From contig NZ_SJEV01000002.1 in NCBI RefSeq assembly GCF_008642235.1, positions 310,001 to 374,000 of the forward strand: a DNA stretch of 64,000 nt. Reading direction: 5' to 3'. Within the stretch, counting starts at the first letter, position 1. Each line of letters starts with the position of its first letter. The notes under the pieces are model-generated. The model made no database searches, had not been told where the DNA came from, and saw only the letters and a list, made by a program, of their open reading frames with translations. A program made the position numbers and the translations under genes. The DNA is from Planctomonas psychrotolerans. Lineage in GTDB: Bacteria > Actinomycetota > Actinomycetes > Actinomycetales > Microbacteriaceae. This document shows, piece by piece, positions 8,068 to 17,034 of this stretch.

Positions 8068-9494
8068 CCGACAAACGACCCAACATCGTCATGATCCTCA
8101 CCGACGACCATGGTGCGCAGACGATCGGGGCATACGGTTCCGTGGTGAACACCACCCCGCGCATCGACGAGATCGCCGTCGCGGGTGTCCGCTTCGACAG
8201 CTGCTTCGTGACCAACTCGCTCTGCTCCCCCAGCCGTGCATCGATCCTCACGGGCACGCACAGCCACGTGAACGGCGTCACGACGCTCTGGACCACCATC
8301 GACGCGAGCCAGCCCACCTTCATCAGCCAGCTGAAGGATGCCGGCTACCGCACCGCGATGATCGGCAAGTGGCACCTCGGTGTCGGGGAGGGGCACAACC
8401 CGCAGGGCTTCGATCACTGGGAGGTGCTGAGCGGCAGCCACGGTCAGGGCGAGTACTGGGATCCGAAATTCCTGTCCGAGGACGGCGAGCGCATCGTCGA
8501 GGGTTACGCCACCGACATCATCACCGACCTCGCGACGGACTGGGTCGAGGGGCTGGAAGGGGACGACCCCTGGTGCGTGCTGATCTACCACAAGGCGCCG
8601 CACCGATCGTGGGAACCGGACACCAAGCACCTGGAGCTGTACTCCGACCCCATTCCGGTGCCCGAGACGTTCTTCGACGACTATTCCACCCGCTCCACCG
8701 CCGCCCGCCGGGCACGCATGCGCGTGGCCGACGATCTCAGCACGTCGGACCTGAAGGTCGACCCGCCCGAGAACCTCGACTACGACGAGCTCGCGCTCTG
8801 GAAGTACCAGCGCATGATGGAGGACTACCTGCGCTGCGTCGCATCCGTCGACGACAACGTGGGCCGCGTGCTCGACTGGCTCCGCGAGCGCGACGACTTC
8901 GACGACACGCTGCTCATGTACTCATCCGACCAGGGCTTCTTCCTCGGCGAGCACGGCTGGTTCGACAAGCGCTTCATGTACGAGGAATCGCTGCGCATGC
9001 CGCTGCTGCTGAGCTATCCCCGTGCGATCGCGGGCGGCCGGACGTTCGACGGCATCGTCACGAACGTGGACTGGGCCAAGACCATTCTCGACGCCGCGGG
9101 CGCACCGCACCACCCGCGCATGCAGGGCCGTAGCTTCTGGGGAGATCTCGTCGGCGCACCGACGGAGCCACCGGCGGAAGGTGCGTACTACCGGTACTGG
9201 GAGAACGATGACATCATCCACAAGTCCTCGGCGCACTACGGGTACCGAACTGCGCGACACAAGCTCATCTACTTCTACAACGACGGCCTCGGTCAGCAGG
9301 GTGCGGGGTACTACAACTACCCACCGGAATGGGAACTATACGACCTCGACGCTGACCCCTCGGAGTTGCGGAACGTCTACCACGACCCCGCATACGCGGG
9401 GATCCGGGAGGAGCTGACGCGCGCTCTGTGGCTCGAGCAGGAGAAGCTCGGCGACGCACCGCACCCGTCTCAGTCGAGACCCGCCGGGCTCTGA
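8064..9494 (+). CDS. type I sulfatase (formylglycine-dependent)
   Basis: A 476-residue member of the alkaline phosphatase superfamily that hydrolyses sulfate esters. The N-terminal metal site NIVMILTDDHG and the motif CSPSRASILTG are present; Cys54 would be converted to formylglycine. GKWHLG supplies further active-site Lys and His, and SSDQGFFLGEHGWFDK supplies metal ligands. The Cys-type motif requires a formylglycine-generating enzyme or an anaerobic maturase, neither of which is in the window. There is no signal peptide, unlike many glycan sulfatases, so it probably acts on imported material in the cytoplasm. Context (GH42, GH78, GH3 and importers) suggests a sulfated oligosaccharide. Choline-sulfate or simple aryl-sulfate activity cannot be excluded. 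Confidence 0.92.
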   Translation: MTDKRPNIVMILTDDHGAQTIGAYGSVVNTTPRIDEIAVAGVRFDSCFVTNSLCSPSRASILTGTHSHVNGVTTLWTTIDASQPTFISQLKDAGYRTAMIGKWHLGVGEGHNPQGFDHWEVLSGSHGQGEYWDPKFLSEDGERIVEGYATDIITDLATDWVEGLEGDDPWCVLIYHKAPHRSWEPDTKHLELYSDPIPVPETFFDDYSTRSTAARRARMRVADDLSTSDLKVDPPENLDYDELALWKYQRMMEDYLRCVASVDDNVGRVLDWLRERDDFDDTLLMYSSDQGFFLGEHGWFDKRFMYEESLRMPLLLSYPRAIAGGRTFDGIVTNVDWAKTILDAAGAPHHPRMQGRSFWGDLVGAPTEPPAEGAYYRYWENDDIIHKSSAHYGYRTARHKLIYFYNDGLGQQGAGYYNYPPEWELYDLDADPSELRNVYHDPAYAGIREELTRALWLEQEKLGDAPHPSQSRPAGL

Positions 9495-9495
9495 A

Positions 9496-9528
9496 AACCT
9501 AGCAGTCACTCGCTTTTACTGTTAGGGT
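9496..9528 (+). promoter_or_regulatory. GH3 promoter overlapping an 11-bp imperfect palindrome
   Basis: TAGCAG (9500-9505), a 17-bp spacer and TAGGGT (9523-9528) form a plausible promoter. The same bases lie in an inverted repeat, AACCTAGCAGT and ACTGTTAGGGT, matching at 9 of 11 positions. A repressor or activator could bind here, or the repeat could serve as the end hairpin of the sulfatase transcript. Confidence 0.45.
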
Positions 9529-9575
9529 CGGCGGACATCCGGCGGCGGGACCGTCGGCCGAGACGGAGACGAGCA

Positions 9576-11417
9576 ATGACGCGCAGCAGGTCGATGACGC
9601 CGGATGGCGTGCAGTTCCGGGACCTCAACGGCAACGGCCGCATGGATCCCTACGAGGATCCCCGACTGTCCGCAGAGGACCGTACCGCGGATCTCGTCGC
9701 CCGGCTCTCCCTCGAGGAGAAGGCCGGGCTGCTGTTCCACTCGATGCTCGGGGTCGGCGAAGCCGGAGCGCACGACACCGCCGCCGGCTTCTCACCGTCG
9801 ACCCCGCGGGACGTCGTGTCCGGGAAGCTGCTGAATCACTTCAACGTCAGCGCGCTGCCCTCCGTTCGCGAGACGGTGCGCTGGCACAACGCGTTGCAGG
9901 AGCTGGCCGAGGAGACGCCGCACGGTATCCCGATCACCCTATCGACCGACCCACGACACGCGTTCAGCGAGAACGCGGGCGCCTCGATCGCGGCCGGTGA
10001 CCTGTCGCAGTGGCCGGAACCGCTCGGGTTCGCCGCGATCGGCGATGTCGACGTGGTGCGCCGCTTCGCCGAGATCGCCCGTGCGGAGTACGTGGCGCTC
10101 GGAATCCGTGCCGCGCTGCATCCTCAGGTGGACCTCGCCACGGAGCCGCGCTGGGCACGACAGGGCCAGACCTACGGTGCGGACACCGCAACAGCGTCCG
10201 CGTTCGTCGTCGCCCATCTGGAAGGGTTCCAGGGCGAGCGGATCGGTCCGGACAGCGTCGCGTGCACGACCAAGCACTTCCCCGGCGGCGGGCCGCTGCG
10301 CAACGGCGGGGACTCCCACTTCGTCTACGGTCATGACCAGGTCTATCCCGGCGGTCGGTTCGACGAGCACCTGGCCCCGTTCCGTGCGGCCATAGCCGCG
10401 GGCACGAGCGCGATCATGCCCGCATACGGCAAGCCGATCGACCTCGAGCTGGACGGCGAACGGGTCGAGGAGGTCGCGTTCAGCTTCAACCGCCGCATCG
10501 TGACACGCCTGCTGCGGGAGGAGCTCGGGTTCGACGGCGTGGTCGTCACCGACTGGGGCCTCGTCACCGACGTCGAGATCATGGGTCTCCCGTTCCCCGC
10601 GCGAGCGTGGGGGGTCGAGGACCTCTCTCCGATCGACCGGATGGAGCGCATCCTCGACGCCGGCGCCGACCAGTTCGGCGGCGAGGAGCGCACCGACCTC
10701 GTGCTCGAACTCGTCCGATCGGGCCGCGTGCCCGAGTCCCGCATCGACGAGGCGGTGCGCCGCCTGCTCATCGTGAAGTTCCAGCTCGGCCTCTTCGACG
10801 ATCCGTACCTCGACGAGGAGGACGCGCAACGCATCGTGGGCGCCCCGGAGTTCCGCGAGGCGGGGCACCGGGCGCAGGCGGAATCGGTGACGGTGCTGAA
10901 GAACGCCGACGCGCCTGCCGGCGGGTCCGTGCTTCCGCTGCGCCCGAGCCTGCGTTTCTACCTCGAGGGCGTCGCGGCCGAGGCCGTCGCGGGGCTCGGC
11001 ACGGTGGTCGACGATCCCGCCGCCGCCGATGTGGCCCTGCTCCGGCTCGCCGCCCCGTTCGAGCCGCGCGACACCTACTTCCTCGAGGCGATGTTCCACC
11101 AGGGATCGCTCGACTTCCCGCCCGAGGTGATCGCCCATGTGCGCGCTCTCGCCGACGTCGTGCCGGTGGTCGTCGACGTCCAGCTGGAGCGCCCGGCGAT
11201 CCTTGGGGAGATCGCCACTGCCGCCACCGCGCTGGTCGGCACCTACGGCGCCTCCGACGCCGCGCTCCTCGACGCGATCACCGGACGCATTGCGCCGCGC
11301 GGTCGCCTGCCGTTCGAGCTGCCTCGATCGATGGCCGCGGTCGAAGAGAGCCGCCCGGACGTGCCGTCCGACACCGTCGATCCGCTCTACCCGTTCGGCC
11401 ACGGCCTGGACCTCTGA
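9576..11417 (+). CDS. GH3 family glycosidase
   Basis: A 613-residue glycoside hydrolase family 3 enzyme (beta-glucosidase or beta-xylosidase type). The N-terminal segment RDLNGNGRMDPYEDPRLS resembles an EF-hand-like metal loop and is typical of one GH3 subgroup. The TIM-barrel domain carries KHFPGGGP, and GVVVTDWG supplies the nucleophile Asp326. The C-terminal alpha/beta domain is present but short, and no fibronectin-type III domain follows. There is no signal peptide. The ATG follows GGAGACGAGC. It is transcribed alone, convergent with the serine hydrolase gene. Linkage specificity cannot be read from the sequence. Confidence 0.9.
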   Translation: MTRSRSMTPDGVQFRDLNGNGRMDPYEDPRLSAEDRTADLVARLSLEEKAGLLFHSMLGVGEAGAHDTAAGFSPSTPRDVVSGKLLNHFNVSALPSVRETVRWHNALQELAEETPHGIPITLSTDPRHAFSENAGASIAAGDLSQWPEPLGFAAIGDVDVVRRFAEIARAEYVALGIRAALHPQVDLATEPRWARQGQTYGADTATASAFVVAHLEGFQGERIGPDSVACTTKHFPGGGPLRNGGDSHFVYGHDQVYPGGRFDEHLAPFRAAIAAGTSAIMPAYGKPIDLELDGERVEEVAFSFNRRIVTRLLREELGFDGVVVTDWGLVTDVEIMGLPFPARAWGVEDLSPIDRMERILDAGADQFGGEERTDLVLELVRSGRVPESRIDEAVRRLLIVKFQLGLFDDPYLDEEDAQRIVGAPEFREAGHRAQAESVTVLKNADAPAGGSVLPLRPSLRFYLEGVAAEAVAGLGTVVDDPAAADVALLRLAAPFEPRDTYFLEAMFHQGSLDFPPEVIAHVRALADVVPVVVDVQLERPAILGEIATAATALVGTYGASDAALLDAITGRIAPRGRLPFELPRSMAAVEESRPDVPSDTVDPLYPFGHGLDL

Positions 11418-11419
11418 CG

Positions 11420-11445
11420 GTCCGCGAACCCGCTTCGGGCCGGAC
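11420..11445. terminator. possible bidirectional terminator
   Basis: In the 32-bp gap between two convergent genes, GTCCG pairs with CGGAC and an inner CCCG pairs with CGGG. No T-tract follows, so only the position and symmetry support it. Confidence 0.4.
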
Positions 11446-11449
11446 TGGC

Positions 11450-12580
11450 TCACCCGCCGAAGGCGACACCCAGTTCCGCCGCCAGCGCCAAGGCGCGCGG
11501 GTCGGCACCGCCCGGCCACGGCCCGCGCGCGACCGTGTAGGCGTAGGCCACCCCGGTGTCCGGATCCACGCCGCCGAGAGCGCCCTGGGCTCCATCGTGG
11601 CCGAAGGCCCGCGGCCCACCGAACGGCAGGGCGGGCGTCGGCTTCTGGAAGACGATGGAGTGCGCCCGATCCGACTGGGAGAGCACCTCGTCGAAGCCCC
11701 GCACCTGCTGCTGACCCACCACGCTGACGGTGTCCGCACGGAGGAAGGCGGGGGCGCCCTCCACTCCGGTGACGGCCGCGGCGAAGAGGCGTGCGATGCC
11801 GCGCGCCGACCCGGTGCCCGAGGTTGCCGGGTGACCGAAGCGCCAGCTCCGCTCGTCATTGGCCATGTCGCGGGATGAACCGGTGAACGTCATCACCCGG
11901 GCGAGCAGCGGAGGTAGCAGCCGCGCGTCCGTCTGGGTCACCGGCTGGACCATCGGTTGCACGGGCACGCGTCGCGCGTCGAGCCCGGGTGGCAGGCCGA
12001 GGTAGAAGTCGACGTCGTACGGTCGGCGGATCTCGTCCTCGTAGAAGTCGTGCAGAGTGCGCCCGGTCACCCGGAAGACGAGCTCCGATGCGAGGTTCCC
12101 GATGGTGATGGCGTGGTAGCCGAAGGCCGAGCCGGGATACCAGAACGGCCGCGTGCCGGCGAGCCGCTCGGCCGCGGCGTGATGGTCGAGCAGCTCGTCC
12201 CAGGAGAGCGGCGGTTCAGCCTGCGGGAGGCCCGCCTGGTGGGACAGCAGCATGCGCACGGTGACGTGCTGCTTGCCGAGGGCCGCGAACTCGGGCCAGT
12301 AGTGCGCGACCCGCTCGTCGAGGTCGAGTTCGCCGCGATCGATCAAGAGCGCGATCGAGAATCCGATGGTGTTCTTGGTGACCGAGAACGGGACCATCAC
12401 CGAGTCGCCGCGGAGGTGCGGGCCTCCCCATACGTCGAGCACGCATTCACCGTCGGCGTACGCCGCCGCCTGGAACGAGTAGTCGGGATCGTTGCGGAGG
12501 GCGGCCTCGAAACGGGCGACGGTGTCGCCGAGCCGGTCGTCGGCTCCGCCCTGCAGCGGGCCGGTCAGGGGGGTGAGCAC
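11450..12580 (-). CDS. class C beta-lactamase-like serine hydrolase
   Basis: A 376-residue member of the beta-lactamase/esterase family. The nucleophile motif is SVTK (Ser66, Lys69), followed by a Tyr-centred GYHAITIG segment and, near the C-terminus, FGHDGAQG in place of the KTG motif. It has no signal peptide, so a penicillin-resistance role is unlikely. An esterase or deacylase acting on the locus substrate, for example removing acetyl groups, fits better. The GTG start has AAGGAG 8 bases upstream. It lies 98 bp after the DUF1593 gene and is probably the last gene of the rhamnosidase operon. Confidence 0.85.
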   Translation of the reverse strand: MLTPLTGPLQGGADDRLGDTVARFEAALRNDPDYSFQAAAYADGECVLDVWGGPHLRGDSVMVPFSVTKNTIGFSIALLIDRGELDLDERVAHYWPEFAALGKQHVTVRMLLSHQAGLPQAEPPLSWDELLDHHAAAERLAGTRPFWYPGSAFGYHAITIGNLASELVFRVTGRTLHDFYEDEIRRPYDVDFYLGLPPGLDARRVPVQPMVQPVTQTDARLLPPLLARVMTFTGSSRDMANDERSWRFGHPATSGTGSARGIARLFAAAVTGVEGAPAFLRADTVSVVGQQQVRGFDEVLSQSDRAHSIVFQKPTPALPFGGPRAFGHDGAQGALGGVDPDTGVAYAYTVARGPWPGGADPRALALAAELGVAFGG

Positions 12581-12609
12581 GGGTGTTCTCCTTCGATGCG
12601 GCGGTCAAT

Positions 12610-12658
12610 ACGGCGGTGCGGTCGGACGGCGGTGCGGGCCGACAGTACGGCGGTGCGG
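12610..12658. repeat. three copies of ACGGCGGTGCGG
   Basis: The 12-bp unit occurs at 12610, 12626 and 12647, in the gap between the DUF1593 and hydrolase genes, just upstream of the hydrolase ribosome-binding site. It looks like local slippage of GC-rich sequence; no function is apparent. Confidence 0.6.
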
Positions 12659-12678
12659 GCGGTCATGCCCGGGTGCGG

Positions 12679-14142
12679 TCAGAGGACGGTGACGATCACG
12701 CGCCGGTAGGTCGTGAGCGGGAGCTCCGCGTCGTCCGTCGCCTCCACGATCAGGTGCAACGTCTGCCCGGAAACAGCATCGGCGGGAAGGATCACGGCCA
12801 CCTCGGCCCCGTCCGCGCCGTCGAGCTCGACCGCGCCGGGCACCGTTCCCGCCTCGCGGTACTGCCACCAGTGCAGCGTCACCGCATCGCCATCCGGGTC
12901 GTCGGCGGTCGCGCGCAGCACGACTCGCGATCCGGGCGCGGCCGTGAGGTCCAGTCCGGGTGACACGGAGAGCGTGGGGGCGTGATTGGCCGCCCGGTAG
13001 TCCGCGGACACCGACCAGCGGAGCCGGGCGGCGAACGCGCGTTGCGCGGCGGCGAACCAGCGGGTGACCGAGTACTCGTCCGGAGCGCTTCCGTCCGATG
13101 CCTCGTCCCGAGCCGCGGCGACGCTCCAGGTGTCCGGACCCTCGTCGACGCGCTGCGCGCGGCCTCCCCATCCGCCGAACGACGGATGCTCGTGCCCACG
13201 GAGGCCGTTGCCCAGCAGGTTGAGCATGTTCGTCGTGTCGCCCTCGGAGATCCACTCTCCCGAGGGTCGGGGGTCGGTCCACACCCGGAATCCGGCCTCG
13301 GTCAGTTCGTCGCGGCTCAGCCCGCTCAGGTGGAAGAAGTCCGTGATATCGCCCGGAACCATCTGGCGGCCGTCGCCCCACACCCGGTACAGGGCACCGA
13401 GAGGCCCGTGCTCCGTGATGTTGTCCCGCATCCACGCCGCGGTGAGCAACTCGGCGTCGTGCGGCAGGGCGACACGTCGCGCAAGGTAACCCCAGGCCAT
13501 GGTGGCCACGTCGATCACGCGGATGTCGGGCCACGTGGGGCGGATGTAGTCGTCGTACGTCCCGTCCTGGGAGGCGAATTTCAGCACGATCGACTTCCGG
13601 CTGACCGCCGCCTTGATCTCCGGCCAGTTCTCGGCCGCCGAGTGGGCCTCCTCGATCGAGCGAAGGGCGCGCGCTACGGTGCTGGTACCCGCCCAGTTCT
13701 GCAGATGGACGGGCGCGTCGTCTCCGTCGAGCAGCACGTCGGCGATGAGGCGGGATCCCGGAGTGTCAGCCGACATGTCCCCCTCGAAAGCGACGTTCCC
13801 CTCCCGCACCACGGACCGAAGCGCCTCCGGGCTCGGGTAGCCGGGGTCGTGCACGATGAGGTTCGGGTGCACGAGCGCGTAAGCGTCGATCGCGTCCTCG
13901 ATGAACCGCTCGCCCGCCGCCCATCGCCATGAGGTCTGCGGTTCATCGTATTCGCGATCGGGGAGGAAGAACGTCGTCCCAGCACCATCGCCTCGCCAGT
14001 GGAACCGGCTGCTGGCGTAGACGAGCCCGTCGATGGTGAGTTCGTTGCTGTGGAGGAGCAGCCGGATCATCGAATTGAGATCGTCGAGTTCCGGGTCGGC
14101 GGTGACGATCGTGCGCGGTCGACCGCGCTCTGCCCCGGTCAT
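12679..14142 (-). CDS. DUF1593 (nucleoside hydrolase-like, Sde182 type) protein
   Basis: A 487-residue protein. Residues about 10-260 match the nucleoside hydrolase-like DUF1593 fold. The N-terminal acidic motif TADPELDDLNSM resembles the metal-binding Asp cluster of nucleoside hydrolases. Residues about 390-487 form an Ig-like beta-sandwich (LTAAPGSRVVLRATADDPDG), as in Sde182-type proteins. Members occur in polysaccharide-utilisation loci, but their reaction is not firmly established. There is no signal peptide at the chosen ATG, which overlaps the rhamnosidase stop as ATGA. A role in hydrolysing an unusual glycoside from the imported material is an inference. Confidence 0.85.
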   Translation of the reverse strand: MTGAERGRPRTIVTADPELDDLNSMIRLLLHSNELTIDGLVYASSRFHWRGDGAGTTFFLPDREYDEPQTSWRWAAGERFIEDAIDAYALVHPNLIVHDPGYPSPEALRSVVREGNVAFEGDMSADTPGSRLIADVLLDGDDAPVHLQNWAGTSTVARALRSIEEAHSAAENWPEIKAAVSRKSIVLKFASQDGTYDDYIRPTWPDIRVIDVATMAWGYLARRVALPHDAELLTAAWMRDNITEHGPLGALYRVWGDGRQMVPGDITDFFHLSGLSRDELTEAGFRVWTDPRPSGEWISEGDTTNMLNLLGNGLRGHEHPSFGGWGGRAQRVDEGPDTWSVAAARDEASDGSAPDEYSVTRWFAAAQRAFAARLRWSVSADYRAANHAPTLSVSPGLDLTAAPGSRVVLRATADDPDGDAVTLHWWQYREAGTVPGAVELDGADGAEVAVILPADAVSGQTLHLIVEATDDAELPLTTYRRVIVTVL

Positions 14143-16940
14143 CGAGCGTTCAGGTCGACGAGAAGGGCCTCGAGCCGCGGCCGCTGTTCCCGGGGGAACA
14201 TGATGAGGCTCGAGCCGAGACGGGCATCCGAGCGCCAGGAGCCGGACGTGTTCCACCCGGACGCGATGAAGTATCCGATTCCGGCGAAGAACTGCTCCAG
14301 CGCCGCCTTGGCGTCCGGGTCGTCGGCGAAGTGGGCGAGTGGCGAATCGAGGGAGAACGCACGGGTACTCTCCCGGGGCGCGGCGAGCGGGACGATCCAC
14401 TCATGCCGGCCGCTGCCGACCCTGATCTCGCCGTCGCCCCCGGGCAGAATGACCCGCGCCTCCGTACCGCTCGGCACGGTGAGCGCGAGGAGGAACCGAT
14501 CGTCCTCGATTCGCCAGTGCGTCTCGATCCGCCCGTACCCGGTTTCGAGGGCCGCTCGCGCGGAGGTCAGCCCACCCCCGGGTCGGGGCTCGATGGTCAT
14601 CAGGCGGTACCCGGGCTCGGCCGGCGCGATGCCCCCGATCGTCCGCTGCATCCAGTCGGCCACCGCACCGAGGGCATAGTGGTTGAACGACGTCATCTCA
14701 CCCGGATTGATGGTGCCGTCGGGCAGCATGCTGTCCCAGCGTTCCCAGATCGTGGTCGCGCCCATGGAGATCGGATAGAGCCACGACGGATTACCGCGTT
14801 CGAGCAGGAGCCGATACGCGGTGTCCACGTGGCCGGTCTTGGTAAGGGCGTCGCAGATGAGGGGAGTGCCGACGAACCCGGTGCGCACACGGTAGCCGAA
14901 TGCCCGCACCAGCTCGGCGAGGCGGTTTCCGGCCGCCTGCCGCTGCTCCCCCTCGAGGATGCCGAACGCGATCGCGAGCGCGTAGGCGGTGTGCGCGTCG
15001 GACAGCACGCGTCCCGCGCCGGTGACGTACTCGTGCACCCACGCCTCCCGCACCGACTCCGCGAGTGCGGAGTACTCGCGCACATCGTCGTCCTTGCCCA
15101 GCACTCGAGCGGCCTCCGCGAGGCGCCCGGCCGATCGGAAGTAGTGGGCGGTGGCGACGATGTCGGCGTCCGTCTTCGCGCCGGCGGGGTTGTGCGGCGG
15201 GGCGGACGGGTCGAGCCAGTCGCCGAACTGGAACGTGCCCGTCCACAGGTGATCGTCACCGGCGAGGCGCCGAAGCGTCTCGACCCACGCGCGCATGCTC
15301 GCGTACTGCTCCTCGAGCACGGCCGCATCGCCGTAGCGCGTGAACAGGGTGTCGGGCAGGAGGGTAGCAGCGTCTCCCCAGGCCGCGGCCGCCGTGGGGG
15401 GATCGGGCAGAGGCGACGGAATGACCATCGGCACGCCGGTGTCGGTTTGCTGCAGGGCGAGATCCCGCAGCCACGACCGGAGGAAGCCGGACACGTCGTA
15501 GAGGTACGACGCCGTCGGACCGAACACCTGGATGTCACCGGTCCAGCCGAGGCGCTCGTCGCGTTGCGGGCAGTCGGTCGGAATACTCAGGAAGTTGCCC
15601 CGCATGCCCCACAGCACGTTCTGGTGCAACTGGTTGAGCATCGGATCGCTGGTCTCGAGCCAGCCCGTGCGCTCCAGGTCGGTGTGCACGACGATGGCGG
15701 TGACGTGAGTCGGATCGATTTCCTCGGGCAGTCCGTCGATCTGCGCGTAGCGGAAACCGTGGAAGGTGAAACGCGGGCTCCAGGTGCGCTCGCCGCCCGC
15801 GGCGGTGTATCGGTCGGTCGCCGCCGCGTGACGAAGCGGGCGGATGCCGAGCTCGCCGTTCTCCAGCACCTCTGCGTGCCGGAGAGTGATCTCCGTGCTC
15901 ACGGGAAGGTCGAGGCGGAGCTCGAGCCAGCCGACGAGATTCTGCCCGAAGTCGAGGATGGGCCGCCCCGACGCCGAGGTCAGTACGTCGGTGACGGCGA
16001 CCCGCTCGATGCGGCGAACGGGCGGCACCGGGGAGGATTCCAGCCGCTCCGGCGAAGCGTCGACGATCACGGCGGATGCCGCTCCCGGCAGGGAAGCGGC
16101 GGGGTCGGTGAGCGCGGCGTCCTCCAACCGGGCGTCGTAGTGCTCACCCTGATAGATGCTCGCGGAGACGCACGGACCGACCGTGCTCGTTTCCCACGAC
16201 TCGTCCGTCGTGATCAGGTCGACGGAGCCGTCCTGGTACTCGATGCGCAGCTGCGCCGACAGGGCGGTCGGACCCGGGTAGGCGACGGCGAATCGTCCGT
16301 CGAAACCGAAGCGCTCGCGGTACCACCCCTCGGCCACGGTGGCGCCGAGGATGTTGCGGCCGGGTCGAAGCAGGGAGGTGACGTCGGAGGAGGAGAACAG
16401 CAGGCGTTGGTCGTAGGCGGTCCAGCCTGGAGCGAGGACCTCGTCGCTCGTCGGGGCACCGTTGACGACGGTCTCGAGCACCCCGTGGGCTGTCGCGGAC
16501 AGGATGGCGGAGCGGACGGCGCCGCGCACCTCGACGGATCGACGGAACCGCACGGTGCCGCGGCTCTCGTCGGTCGGTGTCGGCGACGCGATGAAGGCGG
16601 CACTCCAGTCGCCGGGACCGAGGGCGGCGGTGCGTACGCGGTTCCATACCCCGGGCTCGCTCCAGTCACCGTCGGCGGAGCGGACCGCGACCCGGATCTC
16701 GGCTTCGGTGTAGGGCGCCAACGGCGCGAAGGGCCAGCCGATCGCCTGCGAGTCGGCGCCTTCGATGTCGACCGCCTCGATGTCGCCGGCGCGACGCAGT
16801 TCCACCCGGGCGGCATGCTGCCGCCAGCCGGGCTCACCCTCGACCTGCCAGGAGAGGGCAGGTGCGCCGGTCGGAAGGAACGCTGGGCCGCCCCGTCCTC
16901 CCAGCCGGAGACGCGAGACGTGAGGGCTGGTGTGGGTCAT
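14139..16940 (-). CDS. GH78 alpha-L-rhamnosidase
   Basis: A 933-residue glycoside hydrolase family 78 enzyme that releases terminal alpha-L-rhamnose. N-terminal Ig-like and beta-jelly-roll domains (about 1-330) precede an (alpha/alpha)6 barrel. The barrel contains the signature PTDCPQRDERLGWTGD, in the region of the catalytic acid, and NHYALGAVADWM. A C-terminal beta domain closes the protein. Length and order are normal for the family. It starts at an ATG after GGAGGAATC. No signal peptide is visible, which implies intracellular action on imported rhamno-oligosaccharides or plant glycosides. It is the first gene of a minus-strand group with DUF1593 and the serine hydrolase. Confidence 0.94.
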   Translation of the reverse strand: MTHTSPHVSRLRLGGRGGPAFLPTGAPALSWQVEGEPGWRQHAARVELRRAGDIEAVDIEGADSQAIGWPFAPLAPYTEAEIRVAVRSADGDWSEPGVWNRVRTAALGPGDWSAAFIASPTPTDESRGTVRFRRSVEVRGAVRSAILSATAHGVLETVVNGAPTSDEVLAPGWTAYDQRLLFSSSDVTSLLRPGRNILGATVAEGWYRERFGFDGRFAVAYPGPTALSAQLRIEYQDGSVDLITTDESWETSTVGPCVSASIYQGEHYDARLEDAALTDPAASLPGAASAVIVDASPERLESSPVPPVRRIERVAVTDVLTSASGRPILDFGQNLVGWLELRLDLPVSTEITLRHAEVLENGELGIRPLRHAAATDRYTAAGGERTWSPRFTFHGFRYAQIDGLPEEIDPTHVTAIVVHTDLERTGWLETSDPMLNQLHQNVLWGMRGNFLSIPTDCPQRDERLGWTGDIQVFGPTASYLYDVSGFLRSWLRDLALQQTDTGVPMVIPSPLPDPPTAAAAWGDAATLLPDTLFTRYGDAAVLEEQYASMRAWVETLRRLAGDDHLWTGTFQFGDWLDPSAPPHNPAGAKTDADIVATAHYFRSAGRLAEAARVLGKDDDVREYSALAESVREAWVHEYVTGAGRVLSDAHTAYALAIAFGILEGEQRQAAGNRLAELVRAFGYRVRTGFVGTPLICDALTKTGHVDTAYRLLLERGNPSWLYPISMGATTIWERWDSMLPDGTINPGEMTSFNHYALGAVADWMQRTIGGIAPAEPGYRLMTIEPRPGGGLTSARAALETGYGRIETHWRIEDDRFLLALTVPSGTEARVILPGGDGEIRVGSGRHEWIVPLAAPRESTRAFSLDSPLAHFADDPDAKAALEQFFAGIGYFIASGWNTSGSWRSDARLGSSLIMFPREQRPRLEALLVDLNAR

Positions 16941-16987
16941 GATTCCTCCGTGCCGCGTCGTCGGTGAACGGCTATGCGAAAACCTAA

Positions 16988-17016
16988 CACTTAGACGGTA
17001 TTCGTGGGAAGGACAA
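16988..17016 (-). promoter_or_regulatory. rhamnosidase promoter
   Basis: On the minus strand, TTGTCC, a 17-bp spacer and TAAGTG lie about 48 bp before the rhamnosidase ATG. The -10 overlaps the small palindrome CTAA-CAC-TTAG. The adjacent CCTAACA resembles a half-site of the palindrome upstream of the GH3 gene. Confidence 0.45.
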
Positions 17017-17034
17017 CGTCACCTTTCGGTGGCC

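Noticed and set aside
11450-12580. Beta-lactamase resistance gene
   Set aside because: No signal peptide, and the KTG motif is replaced by HDG; this matches esterase-like family members in a glycan locus.
14331-16967. 878-codon plus-strand frame opposite the rhamnosidase
   Set aside because: No recognisable domains; it is the antisense of GH78.
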